Assembly (NCBI GenBank): GCA_009782915.1
Contig: WRIC01000001.1
Span: forward strand, 1-64,000
Length of the DNA: 64,000 nucleotides
Direction of reading: 5' to 3'
DNA from: Propionibacteriaceae bacterium
GTDB taxonomy: Bacteria > Actinomycetota > Actinomycetes > Propionibacteriales > Propionibacteriaceae
This document shows positions 1 to 9,500 of this stretch, piece after piece. Within the stretch, counting starts at the first letter, position 1. Each line of letters starts with the position of its first letter. Made by a program: the position numbers and the translations under genes. The notes under the pieces were generated by a model that was not told where the DNA came from, searched no databases, and was given only the letters and a program-made list of their open reading frames with translations.

Positions 1-7
1 ACATGAC

Positions 8-84
8 AAAAGGGGACGGGGCGTTTGTCACATAGGGGGTGACAAACGCCCCGTCCCTATGTGACAAACGCCCCGTCCCCTTTT
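8..84. repeat. Family B inverted repeat (29-bp arms)
   Basis: Positions 8-36 and 56-84 are perfect reverse complements and would form a 29-bp stem. A third copy of the unit (GTGACAAACGCCCCGTCCC) lies between them. The same unit recurs many times in the window, next to gene ends and beside family A palindromes. No open gene lies in the first 200 bases apart from the start of trpB. The role is unknown; a REP-like element or a terminator is possible. Confidence 0.85.
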
Positions 85-90
85 GGTTTC

Positions 91-170
91 CCGTCTTTCT
101 GCGCGAAGTCGCAGAATCCAGAATCCACAGTCGTAGAACTGGGTCAGTTAGTACCGTCCCCAACTGACCC
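91..170. repeat. Half of a family A palindrome followed by a small B-type hairpin
   Basis: Positions 91-140 carry the left half of family A (CTGCGCGAAGTCGCAG, then the CCAGAATCCACAGT core). Positions 141-170 then form a 9-bp hairpin (GGGTCAGTT / AACTGACCC) around a TACCGTCCCC unit of family B. The right half of the palindrome is missing, so this looks like a decayed or recombined copy. Confidence 0.75.
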
Positions 171-209
171 ACTAAGCTAGGGGAGGATTTTAGACATAAG
201 GAGAAAACC

Positions 210-1406
210 GTGAACGCAGTGCCCGATGACAGGGGATATTTTGGTGACTTTGGTGGGGCCTATCTGCCACCACATCTCGAAGAGGAGATGGCCAAGGTTG
301 CCGCCATGTATAACACCCTCAAGAATGATCCTGAGTTCTTGGCTGAGATAACCGAGATTCAGAAGCACTATCAGGGCAGGCCCACTCCGGTGACCTTCCT
401 TCGCGGGTTGACAGCCCGCCAAGGTGGAGCTCAGATTTATGTCAAGCGTGAGGACCTCAACCATTCCGGGGCCCACAAGCTCAATCACTGCGCAGGTGAG
501 GTTTTGCTTGCCAAGCGTCTGGGCAAAACCAAGGTCATTGCTGAAACTGGCGCAGGGCAGCATGGGGTGGCCTTAGCCACAGCGGCTGCCTATCTGGGGC
601 TCGACTGCGAGATCCACATGGGTGCGATTGACATTGAAAAAGAGCATCCCAATGTCATTCGCATGCAACTGTTGGGTGCCAAGGTCGTACCAGTTACTAT
701 CGGTCAGCAAACCCTCAAAGAGGCCGTCGACTCGGCTTTCGAGACGTACGCCCAAGAGTTCGACACCGCGCTGTACTGCATTGGTTCCGTGGTGGGCCCG
801 CATCCTTTCCCGATGATGGTACGCGACTTCCAGGCTGTGGTCGGCACCGAGGCCCGCCAGCAGATCCAGGATCACATTGGTCGACTCCCGGATGCGGTGG
901 TTGCTTGCGTGGGTGGGGGCTCCAACGCGATGGGGCTTTTCAGCGGGTTCCTCGCCGATGAGCAGGTCAAGCTTTATGGGGTGGAACCTGGTGGTCGCGG
1001 TACGAAACTCGGTGAGCACGCAGCCACGATCACGTACGGCAGTCCAGGGATTATCCACGGGTTCAACACTTTGTTGCTCACCGATGAGGATGGCGAGATT
1101 GCGCCAGTCTACTGTGTGGCTTCGGGACTCGACTATCCCGGTGTGGGCCCCGAGCATGCGTACCTTCACTCGATCAATCGGGTGACCTACGAGGTCGCCA
1201 ACGACCAGGAGGCGCTGGATGCCTTCTATACGCTATCCAAATCGGATGGCATCATCCCGGCTCTCGAATCAGCCCACGCGATCGCGTACGCGATGAGACT
1301 GGCACCCACGATGAGCGCCGACCAGGTGATTTTGGTGAACCTGTCGGGGCGTGGGGACAAGGACATTGATTTTGTTGTCAACACCTATGGTTTAGGAAAC
1401 GAATAA
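210..1406 (+). CDS. trpB: Tryptophan synthase beta chain
   Basis: PLP enzyme that condenses indole with L-serine to give tryptophan. At 398 aa it is the usual length for TrpB1. Visible landmarks are the GRPTP entry segment (56-60), the HSGAHKLN motif with the PLP lysine at K90, AETGAGQHG with the catalytic glutamate at E112, the phosphate-binding GGGSN loop at 235-239, [12 protein letters not shown] and LSGRGDKD near the end. The start is GTG at 210, preceded by AAGGAG. HKLNHC replaces the commoner HKINN, so it is a somewhat divergent TrpB1. No trpA, trpC or other trp gene lies nearby; mscL follows after 9 bases. It may be a stand-alone copy that salvages indole or pairs with a distant TrpA. 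Confidence 0.95.
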   Translation: MNAVPDDRGYFGDFGGAYLPPHLEEEMAKVAAMYNTLKNDPEFLAEITEIQKHYQGRPTPVTFLRGLTARQGGAQIYVKREDLNHSGAHKLNHCAGEVLLAKRLGKTKVIAETGAGQHGVALATAAAYLGLDCEIHMGAIDIEKEHPNVIRMQLLGAKVVPVTIGQQTLKEAVDSAFETYAQEFDTALYCIGSVVGPHPFPMMVRDFQAVVGTEARQQIQDHIGRLPDAVVACVGGGSNAMGLFSGFLADEQVKLYGVEPGGRGTKLGEHAATITYGSPGIIHGFNTLLLTDEDGEIAPVYCVASGLDYPGVGPEHAYLHSINRVTYEVANDQEALDAFYTLSKSDGIIPALESAHAIAYAMRLAPTMSADQVILVNLSGRGDKDIDFVVNTYGLGNE

Positions 1407-1415
1407 GGAGGAACC

Positions 1416-1790
1416 ATGAAAGGGTTCAGAGATTTTTTGGTACGAGGGAACCTGCTCGAATTGGCGGTTGCCTTCATCATGGGGGCAGCGTTCACGACAC
1501 TGACCACATCGTTCACGGACATGATCATGGCGATCATTTCGAAGGTGATTGGTGGTGAACCAGAGTTCACCCAAATGAACATCGCGGGTATTCCCGTGGG
1601 TGACTTCCTGAGTGCACTGCTAGCCTTCCTGCTCATCGCCACGGTCCTCTATTGGTTGATCGTCAAGCCGATGACTGTTCTTCGGGATCGCTTCCGCAAA
1701 GAAGAACCCGAGGTTGCCGTCACCGAGATGGATGTCCTCATCGAGATCCGCGACCTGTTGGCAGGGAAGAAACCCAAGTCCTCCGACTAG
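1416..1790 (+). CDS. mscL: Large-conductance mechanosensitive channel MscL
   Basis: Homopentameric stretch-activated channel of the cytoplasmic membrane that releases solutes on hypo-osmotic shock. At 124 aa it is near the family norm. The N-terminus has the family pattern (FRDFLVRGN, then a Gly/Ala-rich pore helix LAVAFIMGAAF, about residues 14-40). A second membrane helix follows at about 65-88, then a charged cytoplasmic helix containing EMDVLIEIRDLL. A strong AGGAGG ribosome site sits just upstream, nine bases after trpB, so the two are probably co-transcribed. Confidence 0.95.
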   Translation: MKGFRDFLVRGNLLELAVAFIMGAAFTTLTTSFTDMIMAIISKVIGGEPEFTQMNIAGIPVGDFLSALLAFLLIATVLYWLIVKPMTVLRDRFRKEEPEVAVTEMDVLIEIRDLLAGKKPKSSD

Positions 1791-1805
1791 AGTTCAACGT
1801 ACCCT

Positions 1806-2049
1806 TCGCTGTCTCTCTTCGACCCTTTGCCGTCTTTCTGCGCTTCCCCGTCTTTGTGCGACCCTCTGCCGTCTTTCTGCGCGAAGTCGCAGAATCCAGA
1901 ATCCACAGTTGAACAACTGGGTAGTCTGGACCCTGCGACTTCGCGCAGGGTGACGGCGGAGAGCACGCAGGGTGACGGGGGAGAGCACGCAGGGTGACGG
2001 GGGAGAGCACGCAGGGTGACGGGGGAGAGCACGCAGGGTGACGGGGGAG
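1806..2049. repeat. Family A palindrome with a 22-bp tandem array
   Basis: The gap between mscL and the next gene is entirely repeat. Degenerate CCGTCTTTCTGCG units lead into a family A palindrome (about 1866-1956). From 1945 to 2049 there are five head-to-tail copies of a 22-bp unit whose core is GCAGGGTGACGG followed by a GAGAGCAC spacer. The array appears to have grown from the right end of the palindrome. It stops four bases before the stop codon of the leftward gene. Confidence 0.85.
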
Positions 2050-2052
2050 TGG

Positions 2053-3150
2053 TTAGGCCTTCTCGCCGTACTTCTTTTCGTGCTCTTCACGCGCTGAGCT
2101 CATCCAGTCATCGCGAGTGACACGGCCAGGGAAGCAATCCAAAGCAGCCTCAACAGCTTCGACATCCTCGGCGGTGAAATTCGCGACCTGGCGGAAGCTG
2201 GTGATACCCATCGACTTCAGCAACTTCGACAGCACGTCACCAACACCATGGATCTTGCGCAAATCGTCTTTCGCCACCGGGCCTTTGCCCGCGGTTCGTT
2301 CAGCGATCGCCTTGACGCGCTGTTTACCTTCGGCTTGGCTGTAGCGGTGCTTGGGTGCTGTCGAGGTTTCTTTTGCGGAGGTTTTTGTCGCAGATTTCTC
2401 ACCAGTTTTTGTGGCGGTAGCTTTCGGCGCTGATGTGGCAACAGTCTTCGGCGTTGCCACCTTTGAACCTTTGGTACGTGCATTGGTGGTACGCGTGGGG
2501 CGTACGACATCCTGCTCAACCTCATCTGTGACCCCAGCCTCTTTGCGAATCCGCTCAACACGGGTTCGGGCGGCTGCTCGCGCTCTGCGGATCGCAGCAT
2601 CATCAAGATCTGATTGCTGGGTTGCCCAGGTGGATCTGGGCCGAATGGGACGCTGTGGTCGTGGCTGTCGCGGTGGGGGTGTCCAGGCTGGACCTGTTGA
2701 ATCCAGATCCCACTGGGCGCGCCGTGGAGCTGACCGGCGTACTGGGGGGGCAAGATGCTCTTCCCAATCGCGGTAGCGTGGCTGTGGCGCAGCAATCGAG
2801 CGTACTGGCTCCTCCCACGTGGTTTCTTCCCAGGTTGACGAGGTGTCCTCCCAGGTTGACGAGGTGTCCTCCCAGGTCGGTGTGGTGTCTTCCCACGAAG
2901 AGGTGGTGTCTTCCCACGTCGACAGTGCCGGGGCGCGCCGGGGAGCTATGGGGGTTTGCTGGGTACGGCAGTCGTCGAGATCGCGAATGAGCTGCTCATA
3001 TTCGTCAGCCCACTGGCGCTCTTCAGCCTCCACAGCAGCGAGGCGACGGCGCAGGCGTACCCCGCGAATCAACCAGCCAATGAGGTAGCCGAGTAGGGTG
3101 GCTAGGATCAGCCAAACGAGGATCTCCACAGTTGTGAGGGGAGACAGCAT
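2053..3150 (-). CDS. Membrane-anchored protein with C-terminal helix-hairpin-helix (COG3743-like) domain
   Basis: 365 aa. An N-terminal membrane helix (about residues 6-28) is followed by an Arg-rich, coiled-coil-like segment. Next come short WEDT/WEE repeats (about 79-115) and a long low-complexity Pro/Arg/Lys/Thr-rich linker. The last 71 residues form the helix-hairpin-helix domain of the predicted 5'-nuclease family (KIHGVGDVL, GITSFRQVA, FPGRVTRDDW). Family members are thought to bind DNA non-specifically; a nuclease activity here is unproven. I start at ATG 3150, six bases after AAGGAG; the TTG two codons upstream touches the ribosome site. It lies beside an OmpA-like gene and shares its architecture with the large protein at 4460-6412, so the three look like one envelope module. 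Confidence 0.75.
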   Translation of the reverse strand: MLSPLTTVEILVWLILATLLGYLIGWLIRGVRLRRRLAAVEAEERQWADEYEQLIRDLDDCRTQQTPIAPRRAPALSTWEDTTSSWEDTTPTWEDTSSTWEDTSSTWEETTWEEPVRSIAAPQPRYRDWEEHLAPPVRRSAPRRAQWDLDSTGPAWTPPPRQPRPQRPIRPRSTWATQQSDLDDAAIRRARAAARTRVERIRKEAGVTDEVEQDVVRPTRTTNARTKGSKVATPKTVATSAPKATATKTGEKSATKTSAKETSTAPKHRYSQAEGKQRVKAIAERTAGKGPVAKDDLRKIHGVGDVLSKLLKSMGITSFRQVANFTAEDVEAVEAALDCFPGRVTRDDWMSSAREEHEKKYGEKA

Positions 3151-3174
3151 TTTCAACTCCTTGTCGTCGAATGC

Positions 3175-4230
3175 CTAGGACAATGTTAGGGTAGCACGCT
3201 GGTTGGCGACACGTCCGGCAGCAGTGTCATTTGATGCGATCGGGTCAGCGGTTCCGCGCCCTTCAACAATGATACGCGATGAGGGGACTCCCTTGGAGAT
3301 CAGGTAGTCCGCCACCGCTTGGGCACGCGCCTTCGAGTCGCGGGCCTGGTTCTGCTCCTGGTGTGGTGAAGACAGATAACCACGAATGGTCAGGTTCTTG
3401 GTCGACTTGTTGAGCAGGGGTACTACCTTATCGAGCTGCTGCTGGGCAGTGGTGTCGAGCTCATAGGATTTCATGGAGAAACCGATGACCGTGTTGTTGA
3501 TGGTGGCTATCTCATCATCAGTGAGTTCAGCTGTCGGCGCTTGAGCGACCGTGATCCCATTGGTGAATGGGAGATGGACGGTATCCATAGCAGAACTCAA
3601 AGCAGCAGCATCAGTGTCATTGGCGACTTCACCACCCAGGGTGATCCCCAGCGAGTTGGCCTCCAATGATCCACCTGTGATCGGTGGTGACACCGACAGT
3701 GCATGGGTGAGATCGGTGACCCACACTTGGGAGTCAACATCAGGGTTAACAACGAGTTGGTTGTCGACTGGCGAACCAAAAACACGCTCAGCTTCAGCGA
3801 CCAGGTTGTCGGCTTCTTCCTGGGTGGACACCCGACCAGTCAACACAACGCCCTCGGTTCCTTGTTTGATGGAGACTGTGGGTTCGTTCTCGCCGACTAC
3901 CTGTGGGCTGGTGGTGTCGGTGGGATCGCCGGTTGCTGGCGCATCAGTGTTCCCTTCGATGCGCGCCCAGCGTACCCCTTTCATGGATTCCACCAGTTTG
4001 CATGCTCTCTCCATTTCGCGCTCGGTTTTACCGTGCCCAGTGAGGTAGGCTTCGCGACCTTTGAACTTCACATCAATGTTGGTGAAACCAGCATCAGCGA
4101 TTTCTTTGGCAGCTTTCGGCTCGAGGGTACGGGCCAGTAGTTCTTGACCCACGAGGGAGCCACCAATGAGGGTGGTACCCAGGAGTATTCCTGTGATGGC
4201 AATTGCAGCTTTTCTGCCGGCGTTGCTCAT
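3175..4230 (-). CDS. BON-domain / OmpA-family envelope protein
   Basis: 351 aa. A single N-terminal hydrophobic segment (about residues 8-28) serves as membrane anchor or uncleaved signal. BON-like stretches follow (EIADAGFTNIDVKFKGREAY and a second around VSIKQGTEGVVLTGRVST). A C-terminal OmpA-like peptidoglycan-binding domain fills about 240-351, with the family's NQARDSKARAQAVADYL and GRGTADPIASN segments. Such proteins usually bind peptidoglycan outside the membrane. A longer frame begins at TTG 4254, but ATG 4230 has GAAAGG at a sensible distance, so I use it. The stop lies 24 bases before the helix-hairpin-helix gene, suggesting one operon. Confidence 0.85.
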   Translation of the reverse strand: MSNAGRKAAIAITGILLGTTLIGGSLVGQELLARTLEPKAAKEIADAGFTNIDVKFKGREAYLTGHGKTEREMERACKLVESMKGVRWARIEGNTDAPATGDPTDTTSPQVVGENEPTVSIKQGTEGVVLTGRVSTQEEADNLVAEAERVFGSPVDNQLVVNPDVDSQVWVTDLTHALSVSPPITGGSLEANSLGITLGGEVANDTDAAALSSAMDTVHLPFTNGITVAQAPTAELTDDEIATINNTVIGFSMKSYELDTTAQQQLDKVVPLLNKSTKNLTIRGYLSSPHQEQNQARDSKARAQAVADYLISKGVPSSRIIVEGRGTADPIASNDTAAGRVANQRATLTLS

Positions 4231-4329
4231 ATGACAGCCTTTCGCAGTATTCAATCCGACAACGTCGTCAGCCTATCACCACACCGCTATAAGAAGACAG
4301 CCGTTCCACCTAGGAGAGACCAAGATTTA

Positions 4330-4452
4330 GGGGACGGGGCGTTTGTCACGTTTCAGCAAAATTCATCGTAAGCACAACTGCCAACGAGAAACGTGACAAA
4401 CGCCCCGTCCCCTTTCGGTGAGAAACGTGACAAACGCCCCGTCCCCTTTCGG
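4330..4452. repeat. Family B triple repeat with 24-bp inverted arms
   Basis: Positions 4330-4353 and 4389-4412 are perfect reverse complements with a 35-base loop, and a third unit follows at 4422-4446. The cluster lies downstream of the leftward 650-aa gene and upstream of the BON/OmpA gene. It could act as a terminator for the first, but no T-run is obvious. Confidence 0.85.
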
Positions 4453-4459
4453 TGTGGTT

Positions 4460-6412
4460 TTATCCCTTGGTGGGGTATTTACCGTACTTGTCTTTGTGCT
4501 GCTGGCGGGCCGAAGCTAACCAGCCATCACGTTCGATGCGGCCAGGGAAGTATTCCATGGCAGCTGTGACGGTTTCGATGTCTTCTTTGGTGAGATTGGC
4601 CACCTGGCGGAAACTGGTGATTCCGAGTGAATACAGCAGTTTCTCAAAGACGGGTCCAACACCGTGGATTTTCTTCAAGTCGTCTTTGTCGGCTTGTGCT
4701 CCACCAGCGGTGCGCTTGGCGACCTCTGCCATCTTGGCCCGGGCTTCCTGAGGCGAGGGGGCTTTCACTTTCGGCTCTACTTTGCGGGTACGAGGTTTGG
4801 GTGCACTCACCTTGGGCGCACTCACCTTGGCGGTGGGTTTTTTAACTGCTGGTTTCTTGGCTGCGGGGGCCTTCACATCAACCGCTGGTACGGTCGCGTC
4901 CACCTTGGGGAGTTTCGCATCGACCGTGGGGAGTTTCGCATCGACCTTGGGTGCGCGGGCAGAGACCTTGGGTGCTGTGACCTTGGGTGCACTCACTTTG
5001 GCAGAAGGTTTCTTCACGGCAGGTTTCTTGACTGTGGGCGCTTTCGCAGAAACCCTGGGAGCCTTCACCTTGGGCAGTTCAACATCGGGAAGATCCACAT
5101 CCGGCAGATCAACATCGAGTTTGGGTGCTTTCAGGTCCACCTTGGGTAGATCGACATCCGGCAGATCCACGTCGGGCAGGTCAACATCGGGGAGTTCCAC
5201 CTTGGGTGTTTTGTTTCGTTTGAACCATGAGAATCGGGGCCTCTTGGGGGCAACGAAATCCAGGTCAGAATCGGGCAGATCAATGTCCATGTCGAGTTTG
5301 GGTGCTTTCAGATCCACCTCGGGAAGATCGACATCGACATCAGGAAGGTGAACGTCCACCTTGGGTAGGTCAATACCTACCTTGGGTGCCTTCAGATCAA
5401 CCTCGGGAAGATCCACATCAACATCGGGGAGGTTGACATCAACCTTGGGTGCCTTCAAGTCCACCTCGGGAAGATCGATATCGACCTGGGGCGCTTTGAG
5501 GTCCACATCGGGTAGGTTCACATCGATATCTGGCAGATTGACATCCACCTCGGGGAAGTCAACATCGATGTCGGGAAGGTTGGCACCCAGGTGGGGCGCT
5601 TTGAGGTCAACATTGGGCAGACCGATGTCAACCTGGGGTCCTTTGAGGTCGACGTCGGGCAGGTCCGCATCGAGTTCAGGCAAGTCAACATCGATGTCTG
5701 GGAGGTTGGCACCTAGGTGGGGCGCTTTGAAGTCAACATCGGGTAGACCCACATCCACTTGGGGGCCTGCCAGGTCTACGTCAGGTAGACCCATATCCAC
5801 CTTGGGAAGGTGAGCGCCTAGATGTGGCGCCTTCACATCCACATCCGGAAGGTCCACATCGATTTCTGGCAGATCAACATCAACCTCAGGCAGGTGAGCA
5901 TTCAAGTGGGGTGCTTGGAGGTTCACGTCGGGCAGATCAATGTCGACGTCCGGAAGGTCCACATCGACATCCGGCAGATCCACATCAACCTCAGGCAGGT
6001 CAACATCCATATCGGGCAAATCAACATCGATACCTGGCAGGTCCACGTCCACATCTGGCAGGTCCACGTCCACCTCGGGTACATCAATAGCAACATCAAG
6101 GTTGCCGGCATCCAGATCGACATCCAGATCCACATCCAGATCGGCCCCTTCCAGATCAACATCCAGATCCCCACTCACCAACGAATGGGTTCTGGTGTTC
6201 AAAGAACCAGTACGCGTACCCCAAGGGTCGCGACACTCATCAAGCTCACGCTGGATGAAAGCATTCTCATCCTGATGGTCCTCGATGCGTGCTTCGAGGT
6301 CGGCAATCTTTTTGTTATATCGCAATCCGCGAATCAACCATGCCAAGATGAATCCAAGGATGGCAGCAAGCAGTAAAAGTGGCCAGAGTTGAGCAAATGT
6401 GAACGTAGACAT
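4460..6412 (-). CDS. Membrane-anchored AHNAK-like VDLPDVD-repeat protein with C-terminal helix-hairpin-helix domain
   Basis: 650 aa in five parts. A membrane helix (about 8-28) comes first, then an acidic coiled coil (about 30-62). A very regular acidic repeat follows (about 85-440) with the pattern V-D-V/L-D-L-P-D/E/K, mostly of seven residues, with LKAPK/LKAPH variants. Next is a basic Lys/Ala/Pro-rich, histone-H1-like stretch (about 450-575). The last 70 residues are a helix-hairpin-helix domain closely similar to that of the gene at 2053-3150 (KIHGVGPVFEKLL, FPGRIERDGWLASA). The repeat resembles eukaryotic AHNAK/periaxin repeats, which I read as convergence. A tether between membrane and DNA is a guess. 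The start is ATG 6412 with GGGAAGGA upstream. Antisense open frames over the repeat are shadows of its period. Confidence 0.75.
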   Translation of the reverse strand: MSTFTFAQLWPLLLLAAILGFILAWLIRGLRYNKKIADLEARIEDHQDENAFIQRELDECRDPWGTRTGSLNTRTHSLVSGDLDVDLEGADLDVDLDVDLDAGNLDVAIDVPEVDVDLPDVDVDLPGIDVDLPDMDVDLPEVDVDLPDVDVDLPDVDIDLPDVNLQAPHLNAHLPEVDVDLPEIDVDLPDVDVKAPHLGAHLPKVDMGLPDVDLAGPQVDVGLPDVDFKAPHLGANLPDIDVDLPELDADLPDVDLKGPQVDIGLPNVDLKAPHLGANLPDIDVDFPEVDVNLPDIDVNLPDVDLKAPQVDIDLPEVDLKAPKVDVNLPDVDVDLPEVDLKAPKVGIDLPKVDVHLPDVDVDLPEVDLKAPKLDMDIDLPDSDLDFVAPKRPRFSWFKRNKTPKVELPDVDLPDVDLPDVDLPKVDLKAPKLDVDLPDVDLPDVELPKVKAPRVSAKAPTVKKPAVKKPSAKVSAPKVTAPKVSARAPKVDAKLPTVDAKLPKVDATVPAVDVKAPAAKKPAVKKPTAKVSAPKVSAPKPRTRKVEPKVKAPSPQEARAKMAEVAKRTAGGAQADKDDLKKIHGVGPVFEKLLYSLGITSFRQVANLTKEDIETVTAAMEYFPGRIERDGWLASARQQHKDKYGKYPTKG

Positions 6413-6517
6413 GGCGGTCCTTCCCTTCGGGGTACGTCGAATGACGCGGTCAGCCTAGCACCGTCAGCCAGGGCTGGCGAGAAGCCTTCTCACTGTGCTG
6501 TAAAAGGTCTAAAGTCG

Positions 6518-9500
6518 CTAGTCGCTGGGGCCGGTGTTGATGGCGAGTGGGGTGTGGGTCTGGGTGAGGGTGGTGAGATCCCAGGCTCGGGTGGCGGTGA
6601 CGGAGACACCGAGTTCACCGGTACGGCGGGTCACCCCTTCGACGAGCATGAGTTGTGCGCGGAACAACTGGGGGCCGGTCTCCATCTGGGCGTCATGGAA
6701 GAAAGCCACATCAGCCACACCCGTACCATCATCAAGACTGACAAAAGCCACCCGCTGCCCGGTTTTTGTTGGTGGGGTACCCGAGGCAACCCGTACCCCG
6801 GCAACCAACACCGACGCATTCCCGCGCTGATGGATGAGCTCGCCTGCGGGAGTGACCCCCAATTCACCCAGATACTCGCGCCACGGATCGAGCAGATGAG
6901 CTGAGACGTCCACCCCCAGAATCTCCAGCTCCGCGCCAACAATGTCGTTGACAGTGTGACAGTGGGATCTGCCCCCGCTGTCCCCGTCTCCCTGCGCCAC
7001 CTTCTCCCCGTCACCGTGCATCCTTTCCCCGTCACCCTGCGGAGCACTGCGAGTCGCGCTGGCGCGCTCCGCAGCACAGGCTCCGCGACTCGCAGGGCCC
7101 AGACTACCCATTTGTCCAACTGTGGAGTCTGGATTCTGCGAGTCGCTCCGCTCCGCAGAATGACCGGTGGTGGGTGGGACAGTTGGGGACGGTACTGTTT
7201 TGTCCCAGTTTTTTCTACCCTCGTAGGTGACACCGGGGACAGGCACCACTGTCCCACTGTCCCACAGGGGGTCTTGGCCGGGTGCCGGCTCGTGGTGTTT
7301 CGTGGTGGCGGCGAGGTGGCGGGTGTGGGCGATGATGTCCCCGCGGGTACGCTCGGGGCACAAAGAGTCGAAGGCCCCGATGGTGGCGAGTTTGATCAGA
7401 ATCGGGCGAGAGGGTCGAGCCCGTTCGATGACGTCCACGATCGAGCAGTACGGCTGGTTCGCGATGAGCCGGTTGACCTGGGCATCACTGATCCCCGCAA
7501 TCTCAGTGAACGGAAACCGCAAACCATGTGTCAAACGCCCCGTCCCTTCTTTGTCTGGCAAGCCGTCTCCCTGCGCGAAGTCGCAGGGTCCAGGAACCGC
7601 ACTTGTTGGACTGTGGGGTCTGGATTCTGCGAGTCGCGGAGCCTGTGCTGCGGAGCGCGCCAGCGCGACTCGCAGTGCTCCGCAGAATGACGGGGAAGGG
7701 TGTATTCCGCAGGTGGATGGGGTGCGTGACAAAATGGGGACGGAGGTGTTTTTGTCACGCACTTCTTCCACGTGGTAGTGGCTACTGGAGTGGTTCACAT
7801 CGACACCGAGCAGGGGGATACCCAGGCGGCGGGCCTCGGTGGCGAGCAGGCGTTTGGGGTACATCCCGGGATCGTGTTCGAGCAGACCAGCCATGAACTG
7901 GGTGGGGTAGTGGGTTTTCAGCCACGCCGATTCGTACGTGGTCACCGCGAAGGCACACGCGTGGGCCTTGCAGAACCCGAAAGATCCGAAGCTCTCCAGG
8001 GCAGCCCAGATTTTGTCGATATGCCGTGGGGTGAACACAGCCCGTCCGCGCTCATCGCGGCGTCGAGCGGTAGCGTCGCGGAACCGCTGTTCGATGGTGG
8101 GGTCTTTTCCCATGGTACGCCGCAGAGCATCAGCTTCAGCAAGGGTGATACCCATGCAGTCGGCGAGGATCCGCAACACATGCTCGTGGTAGATGACCAC
8201 CCCGCGCCCATCGGTGAGGAACCCGCGAAACCGCGGGTGCAGGGTGGCGGTGGTGGTGAACCCGAGTTTGGTTTCCACGTACGGGGTGATCATGTTCGCT
8301 TTGACCGGGCCGGGGCGAAACAGGGAGATGTCGGCGATCAGGTCGGTCATCGTGTCGGGTTGCATCTTGCCGACGAGTTCACGTTGACCAGGGGATTCGA
8401 TTTGGAACATGCCGAGAGTGTGGGTGGATTTGATCGCATCAAAGGTGGGTACGTCGTCGTCTGGAATCTGCGCGAGATCGATTTTTTCCCCGGTGGTACG
8501 TTCGATCTCGCTCAGCGTGTGAGCGATCGTTGACTGCATGCGTACCCCCAGAACATCGAGTTTCAACAACCCCATGTCATCAATATCGTCCTTGTCGTAC
8601 TGACTCATCGCGACCCCCAAACTGGAGGGCTGGGTGGGGGTCACACTCCACAGGAACTCATCAGAAACGATCACCCCGCACGGGTGGAGGGACACGTGGC
8701 GCGGGAGCCGATCGATGAGTGAAGCCACGGTGAAGAGTCGGCGGATCGCCGGGTCGGTGGTGGCGCGTTGGGCGACCTCCACCAGTTCGGGGCGCGATTC
8801 GAGGGCGTCGATCAGATTGGAGGCGTTGAGGCGCCACAAGGATTTGGCGATTCCATCAATCTCGTCGTCCGCCATACCGAGGGCCGCCCCAGCATCACGG
8901 ATCGCCCCGCGGGCACGGTAACGATTCTGGGTGGCCATCAAGGTGACCGACTCCGTACCAAACCTTTTCACGATGGCGCGACAAATGTTGTGGCGCTCGG
9001 CGGATTCCACATCCAGGTCAATATCGGGCAGGGTTTCGCGTTTGCCGCCGAGGAAACGCTCGAACAGCAGGTCGTGGGTGATCGGGTCCACACTCGAAAT
9101 CCCCAGTACGTAGTTGACGAGCGAACCCGCCCCCGACCCGCGCGCCTGCACCCGTACCCCCATCTGACGGATCATGGTCGTAATGTCGGCCACCGTGAGA
9201 AAGTACGTGGCGAACCCGAACTGGTTGATGGTGGCCAGCTCGTCGTCGAGACGGGTGAGCAGGGTGTGGCGCTGGGAATTGGGCGGATGGGGGTAGCGCC
9301 TGGGCAGGGCGGCGCGACACATCGCGGTGAGAATGGCCTGCGGGTCACCGTCGAGACCGAGGGCGGCGAGGCTGGGTACCTTGGGTTTGCGCCAACCAAT
9401 GTCAGTGTCCGGATCGAGTACGCAGCGCTGGGCGAGGGTGGCAGTGGTGTCCAGAAGCTGGGTGGCGGCGTCTGGGTTGTCGGTGGCGCGCGCGATCTCG

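Noticed and set aside
4782-6275. Several Ser/Thr/Arg-rich open frames on the plus strand
   Set aside because: They are antisense readings of the VDLPDVD repeat; periodic DNA keeps several frames open.
7528-7896. Plus-strand frames across the dnaE2 repeat insertions
   Set aside because: They exist because the palindrome is open in several frames; no start signals or protein-like sequence.
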